The notes: generated from the sequence alone by a model not told the origin. A stretch of DNA of 37,337 nucleotides from Opitutales bacterium UBA2995 (GCA_002346535.1 DDZZ01000011.1:1-37337); one strand, 5' to 3'; positions 1 through 9,668 are shown, numbered from the stretch's first letter. Numbers and translations are program-made.

Positions 1-3000
1 CTGAAGGAGGAGATGGGGTATCAAGAGGTGTATATACATTTTCTAAAACTAATTCGTTTCCAAATCTACCATCCTTAGCAACGGAAACTACTTTGACTTG
101 ATATTCCGTTCCATTAATAAGATTCTCGATATCATGGTTTATTGTATTTGAATCTGGGGATAATCCTGCTGATATCCAATTTCCATACAAGTCAGACGCT
201 GGTCTAAAATAGAAACTTGCGTGGCTATATTCATTGCTAATTGGCCTTTTCCAAGATAAGGTTAGCATACTGTCTTTTTCAACTACTTCTATATCTTTAA
301 GATCTGCCACTGGCAGAGTCCCATACCTAAAAGAAAAGAGTTCAACGGTGTCGCCCCAATTGCCTGCCGCATCTTCCTGTCGATACAATAATTTGTAACT
401 CTCACCTATGTTAAGATCGCTTAAGGTTGGAGACCATTCGTAATCAATGTTTGTGAGCGACCCATCTGCTATATTAATGTGCCCGTTACTGATATACACA
501 TTAGCATTCCAATAGCCACTGAGGTTATCGATGGGCGGGTCCCAAGTAAAAGCCAAGCTTTGAAGAGGGCCTTCAATCCAAGTCCCTGATGAATAGGTAG
601 CTTCAGAAACATTTTTTGGAGGCTGGGGGGGAGTCCAGTCTACCCCATAGCCAGTTTCATCTCGGCTAGAGATAACTACTTCATATTGTCCTATATCATC
701 TACTGCTTGTATTCGCAATTGATAGTGGCCCTCTCCATCCGGTGCGTCAAATGAAAGTTGCCCAGATACATTGCTGCCACTGACATCAGTTGTTGAATGC
801 AGAAGCCATTCGCCCCATGTACTTTTGTCGTTTGAAAACCTGTAATAAAGCCTGACTGAATCGACCTCATTATCGTCGGTAGCAAAGTAAGGAAAGCTCC
901 AAGGTATACCTCCATGATTTCCACCTCGCCAGTACATATAATTTAAGGAAATGTCTCCGTTTTCGTCGACCCTGTCAGGGCGATTGCCAAGAGTAATCAT
1001 ATCAAAATTAGACTCTGGTTCTTCATCGATCGATAAGGGCGTATCCGCTATTGTCCCTACTTTTAGGACTCCCCATACCACAAAAGAAGGAATTTCAAAC
1101 TCAAGCATTCCGTTATTAACGGAAAAGGGTAGCTCAATCGGATTTGGCGATTCTATTGTCATCCATGAAAGCTTGACCGAGGAGCTGTTAAAACCTGAAG
1201 GGATACTTACAGAAGTTACCGCTTCACTAGTAACATTTATTGACTGATTATTTACGTCTTCGGAGAGATTAATGTCACGATTGACCAAATGGTAAATTTC
1301 AGATCCATCTGAGCTGGATCGGTATCGGTGTATATTTACCAGACGGGATAAAGTTGTAGTAAAGCTCCTTGCCACAACGCCATCTACTGCCGATGCCCAA
1401 GTTGATTGGTAGCTTGAGAGGCTAGATAAATTACCAGCAGTAACTTCCCAATTAGTTTCGCTATTACTAGTTGCAGCATTTTCATGGTAGAGGTTCCCTA
1501 AGTTGCTGTCAAAGGCGATTGCTTTCCCAGAGTTTACTATAGTGGTAGCGTTAGAGCCGAAATGGTCGTCAAATGTTCTACTGCTACTGACGTTATTCCC
1601 ATCTTCGTCAAGGTCTGCTATTTTACCAAGACCTATAATAGTCCCTCCATTACTGAGGTAGTCATCAAGTATACCCACTTGAGAATTGGTCATGCGGCGC
1701 GTATTGGGAAGGACAATGGCTTTGTATGCAGTTAAGTCCGCAGAGGCAAAAGGGTCTGAGCCACCACGCTTGTCAGGATGCCCAGCAAATAAAACATCGA
1801 ATGGGCGGTGGACATCGCCTAAAAGCATCATTATGCCACGATAACCTTTGGTGAAATCTTCTGGATTGGAAATCTCGTAAGCTTCGTTGTAAACGACAGC
1901 GAATTCCCCGGCCTCCATAAGGTTAAATAATCCTGGATGACTGCGTACAAATCGGTAGTAGGGTGCCAAAGAGGTTAGCCGATTGTCCACATGGTAATAA
2001 GAAACCCAATCTATTGGGCTTTGGTATAAGCCTCCTGCAGCTATAGCCTCCGCCATAAAAACCTTACTTAGCTCAGTTATCTTATACTTACCCCAAGGGT
2101 CATTTGACCCGTTAAAGATTCCTGTGTTCGCAGGAAAATTCCAAGACCAAAATCGCTTATTAAAATTTCGTATATTTTTGTAAATATGCTCTAAATTGTG
2201 GTAGGGATAACCTCGTGAGTCTAAAAAGGTTTCTGCAATTCCAAAGTCGAATTTGTCGATATTGTCCCATTGTCGAGCACCCTCATAACGGTTACCTCCA
2301 AAATATACCGTTGTACTGTATTCGTTTTTTGCGTAATTTCTTATGCTGCTGGTCCACTCTTCGAAAAATGCTCTTTCTAAATCTCGAATATTTGACAACC
2401 AAGCTTCCCATAGTGTCCCGGAAGGATTATTGTTAATTATAGAATCATTGTTTGTATAATTACCACCTTCCGAAGAAACAAGGTAGTCACGGTAATTGAA
2501 AGTTGCTACATCCGTTACACCTATAGCCTCTAGTTCTAGGTCATTGAAATTTGCCTGCAAATAATAGCGGAACTCCGCTAGGATTTCATCATCAAAACTT
2601 AGGGCTTTCAGGCCTGGCGCAGCACCATCTAGCAAGAAGTATGTTGCACCCAAGTCCACCGCTGTTTTACCGGCATTTATCAAGTAGTCTCTAAAAGCAC
2701 TTCGGGTAAAGTTATAACCACCATAATTACCATCTAAGTTACGTACTTTTCCGGCATCGCCCATGGATGCAGCACCTGCTGCAGATTCTACTCCTCCTAA
2801 ACCATAATATGCGGCATATTGAATGCCGGCAGCTTTCCATTCCTCAATTGCGGCAGCAATCTGATTCAGCTCTTCTGCTGGTCTCGTATCGTCAATCCAA
2901 GAAAAATCATCCACAATGACATTAGTTTTTCCTCCGTTTGTATAAATAGGGCGTGCTCCAAAAATAGTAAGATTATCATCTGGAGAACCGATGTCTGAAA

Positions 3001-3064
3001 ACAAATCAGGAAAGCAAAAATTACTGCTTATAATATATAATAATGTTACAATTTTCAGTCTCAT
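1..3064 (-). CDS. Secreted glycoside-hydrolase-like protein with fibronectin-III-like repeats, C-terminus outside window
   Basis: An uninterrupted minus-strand frame starts at an ATG at 3064 and is still open at base 1, giving 1021 residues without the end. Residues 1 to about 20 form a signal peptide (MRLKIVTLLYIISSNFCF). Residues of about 30-400 look like a TIM-barrel glycosidase, with a typical early segment about a person-like reading of ATYFLLDGAAPG and WSWNFP. Residues of about 410-500 (LGDVHRPFDVLFAGH, then DYLSNGGTIIGLG) resemble the glutamine-amidotransferase-like trimerisation domain of GH42-type beta-galactosidases. From about residue 690 onward there are beta-sandwich modules; those at about 808 (WTPPQPPKNVSEA) and 911 (LPVADLKDIEVVEKDSMLTL) look like fibronectin type III repeats. 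The enzyme family is not certain. An extracellular polysaccharide-acting role is inferred from domain layout and from sulfatases nearby. Confidence 0.75.
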   Translation of the reverse strand, partial: MRLKIVTLLYIISSNFCFPDLFSDIGSPDDNLTIFGARPIYTNGGKTNVIVDDFSWIDDTRPAEELNQIAAAIEEWKAAGIQYAAYYGLGGVESAAGAASMGDAGKVRNLDGNYGGYNFTRSAFRDYLINAGKTAVDLGATYFLLDGAAPGLKALSFDDEILAEFRYYLQANFNDLELEAIGVTDVATFNYRDYLVSSEGGNYTNNDSIINNNPSGTLWEAWLSNIRDLERAFFEEWTSSIRNYAKNEYSTTVYFGGNRYEGARQWDNIDKFDFGIAETFLDSRGYPYHNLEHIYKNIRNFNKRFWSWNFPANTGIFNGSNDPWGKYKITELSKVFMAEAIAAGGLYQSPIDWVSYYHVDNRLTSLAPYYRFVRSHPGLFNLMEAGEFAVVYNEAYEISNPEDFTKGYRGIMMLLGDVHRPFDVLFAGHPDKRGGSDPFASADLTAYKAIVLPNTRRMTNSQVGILDDYLSNGGTIIGLGKIADLDEDGNNVSSSRTFDDHFGSNATTIVNSGKAIAFDSNLGNLYHENAATSNSETNWEVTAGNLSSLSSYQSTWASAVDGVVARSFTTTLSRLVNIHRYRSSSDGSEIYHLVNRDINLSEDVNNQSINVTSEAVTSVSIPSGFNSSSVKLSWMTIESPNPIELPFSVNNGMLEFEIPSFVVWGVLKVGTIADTPLSIDEEPESNFDMITLGNRPDRVDENGDISLNYMYWRGGNHGGIPWSFPYFATDDNEVDSVRLYYRFSNDKSTWGEWLLHSTTDVSGSNVSGQLSFDAPDGEGHYQLRIQAVDDIGQYEVVISSRDETGYGVDWTPPQPPKNVSEATYSSGTWIEGPLQSLAFTWDPPIDNLSGYWNANVYISNGHINIADGSLTNIDYEWSPTLSDLNIGESYKLLYRQEDAAGNWGDTVELFSFRYGTLPVADLKDIEVVEKDSMLTLSWKRPISNEYSHASFYFRPASDLYGNWISAGLSPDSNTINHDIENLINGTEYQVKVVSVAKDGRFGNELVLENVYTPLDTPSPPS

Positions 3065-3120
3065 TCGATTTGGGACTCACTCTAATTGGGTGACAGGTTT
3101 GGTTATTTTTTAGACACACA

Positions 3121-3149
3121 ATTGTGCTTTGAGTTATAGGATAAGTCAA
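3121..3149 (-). promoter_or_regulatory. Candidate sigma-70 promoter overlapping a 10-bp palindrome
   Basis: On the minus strand TTGACT (3149-3144) is followed after 17 bases by CACAAT (3126-3121), about 57 bases before the ATG of the large secreted protein at 3064. The -10 element is weak (4 of 6). It overlaps the perfect palindrome CACAATTGTG at 3117-3126, which could be a repressor site. This is based on sequence match only. Confidence 0.3.
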
Positions 3150-3335
3150 GATTCTGGCGAAAGGACACCTCAAACTAGGCGGCTCTCAGGCCTTATTCAC
3201 ATTCCTTATAAATTAGCGGTGGACTTGAATAGATGAGCTTCACAATTACCAGGATTTTTTGAGCCAATTATGCTTAAAAAGTGCAGCTTTTATGCCATAA
3301 ACCGTTACTCCAAAACTTTGCCGATCAATCCCTCG

Positions 3336-3461
3336 CTATTTTAGTTGTCGCGTTTCTTTCTTAATTTCTGGATGACCTTTGAGCACCAGAGAGACGGTCC
3401 AATGTGCTCGACCAATATGATTGTCAGATACTGGCAGAAAGCTAAACAAAAAGTCCTTGGT
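3336..3461 (-). pseudogene. Possible coding remnant, family not identified
   Basis: The minus strand reads as a protein-like segment of about 41 residues (TKDFLFSFLPVSDNHIGRAH and onward, ending in TRQLK) before a TAG at 3336-3338. There is no start codon, and the preceding residues (GSGKSPWYREGVT) lie in another frame that ends in a stop, which fits a frameshifted 3' end of a lost gene. The rest of 3065-3630 holds only the candidate promoter described separately and no further recognisable gene. I could not assign a family. Confidence 0.3.
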
Positions 3462-3630
3462 TGCGGTCAGGTTACGCCTTCCCTATACCAAGGACTCTTA
3501 CCAGAACCAACCATAGACCCCATTTGAACATAGCCCGGCAAGAGTCTCATTTGACTTGGCACGAAGATTGGGGTCCGGTCAGACTCTAAAGATCGTGGAG
3601 GAAGTCGTTTACTGAAGCCTTTTGTATAGG

Positions 3631-4305
3631 ATGAAGCCTCATATCAAACTCGCCGAAACAATTACATCCGATGGAGCGAAGATGGCACTCTTTGAGCACG
3701 ATGGTGATTACTCCCTGAGCATGGATGGTCAGGTGTTTATGAGATCCAAGTTGAGTGCCTCGGAAAAACTTCTTGGTGAAGTAGGAGTGGCTCGCCTGGA
3801 TACAACCGCAGAATGCCGCGTATTGATCGGTGGCTTAGGACTTGGATTTACCTTGGCTAAAACTTTTAAAGCTTCTGGCCCAAAAACGACTATAGAAGTG
3901 GTCGAATTCACAGCGGAAGTGGTCGATTGGAATCGCGAGTATTTAAAGCCTCTAAACGGAACATTGTTGGATGACCAACGGGTCGAGGTCGTGATCAAAG
4001 ATGTAACCTGTGTTATTCGTAAATCAAAACCTGGCACTTACAACGCCATTCTTTTAGATGTGGATAACGGTCCCGTTTCGATGGTCACCAAAGGAAATTT
4101 CTCATTGTATTCGAACAATGGGATCCGTGCGATACGAGCCGCCTTGAAAAGTAATGGACGCGCTGTATTTTGGTCTGCTGGTACCGATCCGTTGTTTGTA
4201 GAACGGCTCCGGCGAAACGGATTCCGGGTAATACCTACCCCAGCCAAGGTCCATGAAGGTGCCAAGCGCCCCGCCTACATGCTTTACGTTGCGGATAAGG
4301 CCTGA
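3631..4305 (+). CDS. Spermidine-synthase-like SAM-dependent methyltransferase-fold protein
   Basis: This 224-residue protein has the Rossmann-type nucleotide/decarboxy-SAM binding core of the spermidine/spermine synthase family. The glycine-rich loop is VLIGGLGLGFTL (about residues 68-79). The acidic end of the next strand is IEVVEFTAEVVDW, and the segment ILLDVDNGP corresponds to the catalytic aspartate region of the family. It is shorter than a standard SpeE (about 280 residues), so polyamine synthesis should not be assumed; many such short homologues have no known substrate. The frame could start at TTG 3622, but ATG 3631 is preferred because it begins the conserved N-terminal strand directly. 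No SAM-synthesis or polyamine gene is adjacent; the acyl-CoA ligase follows after 85 bases on the same strand. Confidence 0.75.
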   Translation: MKPHIKLAETITSDGAKMALFEHDGDYSLSMDGQVFMRSKLSASEKLLGEVGVARLDTTAECRVLIGGLGLGFTLAKTFKASGPKTTIEVVEFTAEVVDWNREYLKPLNGTLLDDQRVEVVIKDVTCVIRKSKPGTYNAILLDVDNGPVSMVTKGNFSLYSNNGIRAIRAALKSNGRAVFWSAGTDPLFVERLRRNGFRVIPTPAKVHEGAKRPAYMLYVADKA

Positions 4306-4390
4306 GTCATTTATCGAATTTCTCTCGCCAAAGGATGTTTTGATTTTCAACATCTCTTTCCTTTTTCGAATCCATTCTTTTTGATACCTT

Positions 4391-5935
4391 ATGTCTCTCA
4401 ACCTTGGTAGCTTGCTTGCAAATTCAACCTACAAGTACCCATCGGAAACGGCTTTGATTTACGGTTCTGAGCGGTACACTTATAAACAACTTGATACTCT
4501 TGTTCGAAAGTTTGCCGCTGAATTGAAAGAAGCTGGTATTCAACCAGGAGATAAGGTCGGGCTCATGTCTCCCAATGTCCCTGAGTTCACCATCGCCTAT
4601 TTTGGGACTCTTTACACCGGAGCGGTAGTTGTTTCACTAAACATTCTATTGTCCGCGGATGAGCTCGAGTATCAATTGACCCATAGCGAGGCTAAAGGAT
4701 TTGTGATGCATGCGAATTGTGAGGCAGCCGGTTTGGAAGCTTTTGGTCGTTGTGATAACTGTGATCTCCTGTACGTGGTTGACGAAGTATGTGGAGAGGC
4801 TCCGTCAGGAATGAAATCCTTCGAGGCAACTTTAAATCGCACCGATCAAGCTGATCTTTACCAAACAATGTCGGATGACACTGCAGTCATACTTTACACC
4901 AGTGGCACCACTGGAAAGCCCAAAGGTGCGGAATTAAGTCATTTTAACCTTTATTACAATACCCAGTACGTCGCCGAACGGTTATTCAGCCGTTGGCCGG
5001 ACGAATTCAATATTGTAAAACCTGGGTTCGTAGGATTCGGAGGCCTGCCGATGTACCATATCTTCGGGCAGGTCGCCATTCAGAACGCCATGCTGTTTGG
5101 TGGTGGTTCCTTTGTCTGCTTGAAACGATTTACGGCTGAGGCTGCGGTTGCAGCTATAAAGAATGAAAAGGTGGTACTCTTTGCCGGTGTGCCTACGATG
5201 TACTTTGCAATCCTGCATGATGTGGGGAGTGACCCTGCTGAAATGAGCAGTCTCAAACATTGTATTACTGGAGGTGCACCCATGCCGATGGATGTGAAGC
5301 GCAGTTTCAGTGAAAAATTTAGAGTAGAGATTCAGGAATGCTACGGTCTAACGGAGACATCCCCTTTGGCAGTTTCTCAAGAATATGGCGATGCGGAGAA
5401 ATGTGGAACTGCTGGTAAACCTATCGATGGAATTGACCTAAAAATTGTCGATGATAATGATCAGGAAGTCCCCCAGGGAGAACGGGGTGAAATCGTCATG
5501 CGCGGGCACAACATTATGAATGGATATTTTCGAAATTCGAAAGCTACCAAAGAAGCGATGCGTAACGGTTGGTTTCACTCAGGCGATCTTGGCTTTATTG
5601 ATGAGGATGGAGATGTACATATTGTAGATCGCAAAAAGGATATGATCTTGCGTGGTGGTTTTAATGTTTATCCACGGGAGGTGGAAGAGGTTCTATACCA
5701 GCATTCAGCCGTTATGGAGGCGGTGGTAATTGGAATTCCTGATGATCGCTACGGAGAAGAAGTGAAGGCGGTCATTTCATTAAAACCGGATCAGAATACA
5801 AATTCCGAGGAGATCATTGCCTACTGCAAGGAGCATCTGGCCGCCTACAAGTATCCACGGCACGTGGACATCATGGATTCATTGCCCAAAGGGCCTACTG
5901 GAAAATTGCTGAAGCGGGTTTTGCGGGAAACTTAA
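4391..5935 (+). CDS. Long-chain/medium-chain acyl-CoA ligase (AMP-binding, ANL superfamily)
   Basis: This 514-residue enzyme should activate a carboxylic acid with ATP and then form a CoA thioester in the cytoplasm. All core motifs are visible: the phosphate loop LYTSGTTGKPKGAE (about residues 169-181), YGLTETSP, the GWFHSGDLG motif, the hinge region VDRKKDMILRGGFNVYPREV, and the C-terminal catalytic lysine motif PKGPTGKLLKR. Length is normal for the family. There is no transmembrane or signal segment. Substrate length cannot be read from sequence; fatty acids are the usual substrates of the closest-looking group. Its TAA stop (5933-5935) interlocks with the TAA of the convergent symporter gene (5932-5934 on the other strand), so no separate terminator fits between them. 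Confidence 0.9.
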   Translation: MSLNLGSLLANSTYKYPSETALIYGSERYTYKQLDTLVRKFAAELKEAGIQPGDKVGLMSPNVPEFTIAYFGTLYTGAVVVSLNILLSADELEYQLTHSEAKGFVMHANCEAAGLEAFGRCDNCDLLYVVDEVCGEAPSGMKSFEATLNRTDQADLYQTMSDDTAVILYTSGTTGKPKGAELSHFNLYYNTQYVAERLFSRWPDEFNIVKPGFVGFGGLPMYHIFGQVAIQNAMLFGGGSFVCLKRFTAEAAVAAIKNEKVVLFAGVPTMYFAILHDVGSDPAEMSSLKHCITGGAPMPMDVKRSFSEKFRVEIQECYGLTETSPLAVSQEYGDAEKCGTAGKPIDGIDLKIVDDNDQEVPQGERGEIVMRGHNIMNGYFRNSKATKEAMRNGWFHSGDLGFIDEDGDVHIVDRKKDMILRGGFNVYPREVEEVLYQHSAVMEAVVIGIPDDRYGEEVKAVISLKPDQNTNSEEIIAYCKEHLAAYKYPRHVDIMDSLPKGPTGKLLKRVLRET

Positions 5936-7446
5936 AAATTTACGGCGGCTTCCACTCTGGAATCCAACTCTTGTGGCTTTGTCGCTAGTGAAACAACAAT
6001 CAAAGCTAGAATGGATGCCAACAAGGCGACCGCTCCCACACTTACTCCGTTCGGAATTGTATAGAACGGATCTTCTCGCGGGTATTTAGAGGCCAGGTCA
6101 ATGCCTAGATTCACGACGATGCCTGTTAAAGCAGCGGCTACGGCTCCTTGCCAGGTGGCACGTTTCCAATTAAAACCAATTGCCACCATCGGAACAAATG
6201 CGGCCGCGAAAAGACCCCATCCAAACATACCGAGGATAGCTATTAAATCCCCGTGATTTTTTGCCCATAACGCAAATGCTGTGGACGCTATTGCGATCAG
6301 GAAGGTAGCCGTCCTGGCCCAGGTCAGTTCATTTTTAACCGGTCGTTTGAGAATTGCTTGTGGAAAATCTCTGACGAATACACCAGCTCCGATATTAAGA
6401 AAAGAGTCGGCCGTAGACATGATTGCAGCAAACAATCCTGAGAACACGATACCGGCCAACCAGGCAGGAGTATGATTCAATAGAAAGATGGGTGCCGCGT
6501 TGTCTTCCTGTCCTGGAGGGAGTGCTTCAGCTGCTCCGACCACTACCAGGTATTTCATTGCAAAACCAACACCAATCCAGAGCAATGCACAAAGGAGATA
6601 AGCGGTAACTGCCAAGGCCATGCTCCATTTCACGGTGACAAAATCTTTGGGCATGAAGAGCTTGGTATTTGTGTGTGGCTGACCACTTCCACCCAGGCCA
6701 AACAAGAATAAAAAACTTAGGCATGCCATAGGACCCAATACTCCCCAGGGTCCAACGGTATCTCTTTGACCAGCGGCAGTAAATGCTTCCGTGATATTTC
6801 GGGGTCCAGCGAAGAAATTGCCATCACCGACGGTCGAAAGAGCAATCCAGAATAGAATTACTCCGGCAAACATCATGATCGCGCCCTGAAACACATCTGT
6901 ATAAAGACCGGCGATAATTCCTCCAAATACCGCGTATCCGATGACCACTGTCATCCCTATAATTGCAGCCAAAGTGAAATCGATATCGAAGAAGGTAGAT
7001 GCTACTGCTCCAAGTGCGAGTATCTGTGTGCCCAGATAAGCGATTACGCCCAGCAATATGACCAGTCCGGCAGTGAGTCGGCAACTTTCGCTTTTGTAAC
7101 GAGTTGCTACCGCGTCCGGGAGGGTAAGAATATCGAATAGAGTGGCAAATACTTTAAACCGTTTCCCCAATAAAACCGCGGTGGTCATAAAGCCCAATAC
7201 TGCGGCAAGGCACATCCAAAATGAAGAGGTACCGAACTTATAAACGAGGCCGGGCCCGCCGATGAATCCGAAGCCGCTCATGACTGTTGAGAACGCAGCA
7301 AACCCTATGACCAGGATACCCGAATTTTTCCCAGCTATGAAAAAATCCGCTGACGATTTTGTCTTCTTCGCCGCCCAAACTCCAATTGCCAGACAAATCA
7401 GCATGTAGCCGGCAATAATCGTCAAAATTAGTGTCCGGTTATCCAT
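5932..7446 (-). CDS. Sodium:solute symporter (SSS family)
   Basis: A 504-residue inner-membrane protein with about 13 hydrophobic segments spread over its whole length, as expected for the SSS (SLC5-like) family. The N-terminus (ILTIIAGYMLICLAIGVWAA, then KKTKSSADFFIAGK) is the characteristic TM1 plus the motif before TM2. The region GFGFIGGPGLVYKFG and the STADSFLNIGAGVFVRD motif in the middle are also typical; the latter contributes to sodium binding in the family. The solute is unknown. Its ATG lies inside the end of the upstream small membrane protein gene (8-base overlap), so the two are probably translated together. It converges on the acyl-CoA ligase. Confidence 0.9.
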   Translation of the reverse strand: MDNRTLILTIIAGYMLICLAIGVWAAKKTKSSADFFIAGKNSGILVIGFAAFSTVMSGFGFIGGPGLVYKFGTSSFWMCLAAVLGFMTTAVLLGKRFKVFATLFDILTLPDAVATRYKSESCRLTAGLVILLGVIAYLGTQILALGAVASTFFDIDFTLAAIIGMTVVIGYAVFGGIIAGLYTDVFQGAIMMFAGVILFWIALSTVGDGNFFAGPRNITEAFTAAGQRDTVGPWGVLGPMACLSFLFLFGLGGSGQPHTNTKLFMPKDFVTVKWSMALAVTAYLLCALLWIGVGFAMKYLVVVGAAEALPPGQEDNAAPIFLLNHTPAWLAGIVFSGLFAAIMSTADSFLNIGAGVFVRDFPQAILKRPVKNELTWARTATFLIAIASTAFALWAKNHGDLIAILGMFGWGLFAAAFVPMVAIGFNWKRATWQGAVAAALTGIVVNLGIDLASKYPREDPFYTIPNGVSVGAVALLASILALIVVSLATKPQELDSRVEAAVNF

Positions 7447-7891
7447 TGGAATCTTCCTTTCCTTCGGTTACAAGACTCTTGATCCGCTTTTCTTTTTCGG
7501 GAGGTACGATGGCCTTTTCAAAATCGAGTAGCCAATATATGACTAGTGCAAAAGGCACAAAAGTTATACCGAACACAAGAAAGGTAGTGGCTGGCTCCAT
7601 CCCTAAGAGTAGAGAATCTCCGGATACAAAAGAATTGTCCAATAAGATGATGGCGACAATCACAACCGCCATGGTCACAAACGTGATCACAAAGGCCTTT
7701 CGTGTTCTAGCAGCTTCCGGAGTTTTGAGAAGGTTCTCTAGGTGCAAAGGAGCAATGATTCCGACGATTCCAAGTCCAAAAACGATTGTTCGAACAACAA
7801 TTGGAAGTGCTTCGCCGACGAACACCATGATGAGCATCGAAACGATACTTCCGGCGATAATGAGGTATGGGCGGTCTGATTGAGAGTTCAT
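7439..7891 (-). CDS. Small four-helix membrane protein coupled to the symporter
   Basis: A 150-residue protein with four predicted membrane helices (for example YLIIAGSIVSMLIMVFVGEA and FVITFVTMAVVIVAIILL) and a charged C-terminal tail (PPEKEKRIKSLVTEGKEDSN). I do not recognise a named family. The stop codon region overlaps the symporter ATG by 8 bases, which supports one transcript and translational coupling; an accessory subunit role for the symporter is an inference from that. The frame could be extended to TTG 7918, but ATG 7891 gives a compact N-terminus before the first helix and is preferred; neither start has a strong ribosome binding site. Confidence 0.7.
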   Translation of the reverse strand: MNSQSDRPYLIIAGSIVSMLIMVFVGEALPIVVRTIVFGLGIVGIIAPLHLENLLKTPEAARTRKAFVITFVTMAVVIVAIILLDNSFVSGDSLLLGMEPATTFLVFGITFVPFALVIYWLLDFEKAIVPPEKEKRIKSLVTEGKEDSNG

Positions 7892-8030
7892 AGTAAACCG
7901 AGGAGACTCGTTAGACAAGCCGTAACTGGCAAGTCGATAACGGGAGGAGGCTTAGTTCCCTAGCTGCTTAGGTAGGTTCTGAGAATTAGACTTTGATTCT
8001 TGATGACCAAATTGGGGTACGCTCCAAAAT

Positions 8031-8060
8031 TTTGTAGGAGCTGCTTTAGCTGCGATGAGG
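8031..8060 (+). repeat. REP-like short element (single copy here)
   Basis: The stretch TTTGTAGGAGCTGCTTTAGC followed by TGCGATGAGG resembles the GTAGGAGC-(stem)-GCGA signature of REP elements associated with RAYT (Y1) transposases in other phyla. It lies in the 295-base gap between the small membrane protein and the sulfatase genes. Only one copy is visible, so repeat status is inferred from resemblance. Confidence 0.3.
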
Positions 8061-8186
8061 ATAACCAATCAGAATCATGCGCTTACACTAGCGTGCACAG
8101 AAAACTCTAAGATATTTTTGAAATTAATTTAGTTTTTCTTTCTGCACGGTTTCCGCAACCTCTGTAGTTAATTTCCCTGAGGCTTT

Positions 8187-9668
8187 TTATTGAATTCGCC
8201 TTTTCACTTTTGACCAGGGCTCCGCCCTCGGCGTCAAAGTCACGGCTTCTTCAAGTGGTATATAGGCCGCCTTACGAATATTTTTTCCGGGGCGTTCTTC
8301 ACCATCGCCAAGGTCGTTTCTTGAGGCTTCGGCGAGAGTCTGAAGTCGGGAGACTACTTGGGGATTGACCGAGCTGACATCGGTGACTTCTTCCATCTCT
8401 TCCTCTAAATTAAATAAACTACCAGCAGATACCGTTTCATTGCCGTAGCGGTATTCCCTTAAAAATAGTTTCCATGGACCACTGCGGACTGCATACAGTT
8501 CTTTTTGCTCACGATAAAAAAATGCTTCATGGGGTGATTTAGCATCTGACTCTGCTCTTAGTAGAGCATTGATGTCTTTGCCGTCGATGATCCGGTCATC
8601 CGGTACATTGGCTCTGCTGAGTTTTGCAAAAGTCGGCATCAGGTCCATGGAAGTCGTTATTTCATTGCATTCACTTCCGGCCGGTATGTAACCGGGTGCC
8701 CAAGCCAGGGAACAAACGCGATATCCGCCCTCGAACTGAGTTCCTTTTCTTCCGCGTAGAGGCCCCAATTGGACTTGGTAAGTATCCGTGTTACGGGTAC
8801 CTCCATTGTCGGAGAAAAAGAGAACCATGGTCTTTTTGTCGATGTCTAGCTCCACCAACTTGTCGAGGATTTTGCCAACGGACCAATCCAGTTCCTCAAT
8901 AATGTCACCATACAGACCATTGTTGGATTTTCCTTCAAAATCCGGACTGGCGTAACGAGGCAGGTGTACCATGGTGTGCGGAAGGTAGATAAAAAAAGGA
9001 TTGTCCTTATTGTCATCCAGGAAGACCAAAGCTTCTTCAGTGTATCGCTTAGTAAGCAATCCCTGGTCGGGCTCCGATTCGATGACCTCATTACCGCGCA
9101 TAAGGGGTAGTGGAGGATAATTCCAGGTTTCGTGTTCGATACCCATATTATTGGAATAAGGCACTCCAAAGTACGAATCGAATCCGTAGTTTGTTGGAAG
9201 CCATTGTTTCTGATCTCCCAAGTGCCATTTGCCGATGCAGGTGGTCGCATAGCCTTTTTCTTTCAACATCTTTGCGATGGTGATTTCATTCGGGTTCAAC
9301 CCTTTAGGATCACCCGGAAAAAGTACCAGGCTGTTTGCGGTTCCGGGCAGGGCATTGGTACTCATGTCCACGCGTTGTGGATAGCTTCCGGTTAACAAGG
9401 CTGCGCGCGATGGTGTGCATACGGACGAAGCAACATAAAATGAATACAGCTTCATCCCTTCTGCCGCCATTTTGTCGAGGTTGGGTGTGCGGATCAGTCT
9501 GGATCCAAAGGGACCGATGTCTGCGTAACCTAAGTCATCAATGAAGATGACAATAAAATTGGTAGGTCCCGTAGGTTCATTCGATCGATTCGCGCACCCA
9601 GCAAAAAGGAGAAAGGCCGGAATTAAGAAATAGAGTATGGAGCGTAATACCGGAGATAGTTTTTTCAT
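8187..9668 (-). CDS. Lipoprotein sulfatase (formylglycine-dependent, S1 family)
   Basis: A 493-residue alkaline-phosphatase-fold sulfatase that should hydrolyse sulfate esters outside the cytoplasm. The N-terminus is a lipoprotein signal with the lipobox FAGC at about residue 25. Metal-binding DD is at 44-45 (FIDDLGYAD). The formylglycine motif CTPSRAALLTG has its cysteine at about 84, so it is of the Cys type. GKWHLG, FFSDNGG and the LRGRKGTQFEGGYR segment are all in the expected order. Full length for the family. It needs a formylglycine-generating enzyme, which is not in this window. The substrate is probably a sulfated glycan but cannot be resolved. It is alone on its strand, with the amidase stop 315 bases upstream. 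Confidence 0.93.
   Translation of the reverse strand: MKKLSPVLRSILYFLIPAFLLFAGCANRSNEPTGPTNFIVIFIDDLGYADIGPFGSRLIRTPNLDKMAAEGMKLYSFYVASSVCTPSRAALLTGSYPQRVDMSTNALPGTANSLVLFPGDPKGLNPNEITIAKMLKEKGYATTCIGKWHLGDQKQWLPTNYGFDSYFGVPYSNNMGIEHETWNYPPLPLMRGNEVIESEPDQGLLTKRYTEEALVFLDDNKDNPFFIYLPHTMVHLPRYASPDFEGKSNNGLYGDIIEELDWSVGKILDKLVELDIDKKTMVLFFSDNGGTRNTDTYQVQLGPLRGRKGTQFEGGYRVCSLAWAPGYIPAGSECNEITTSMDLMPTFAKLSRANVPDDRIIDGKDINALLRAESDAKSPHEAFFYREQKELYAVRSGPWKLFLREYRYGNETVSAGSLFNLEEEMEEVTDVSSVNPQVVSRLQTLAEASRNDLGDGEERPGKNIRKAAYIPLEEAVTLTPRAEPWSKVKRRIQ

Noticed and set aside
3345..3527. A 60-codon plus-strand frame.
   Set aside because: The opposite strand of the same stretch looks more protein-like, and this frame has no ribosome binding site or motif.
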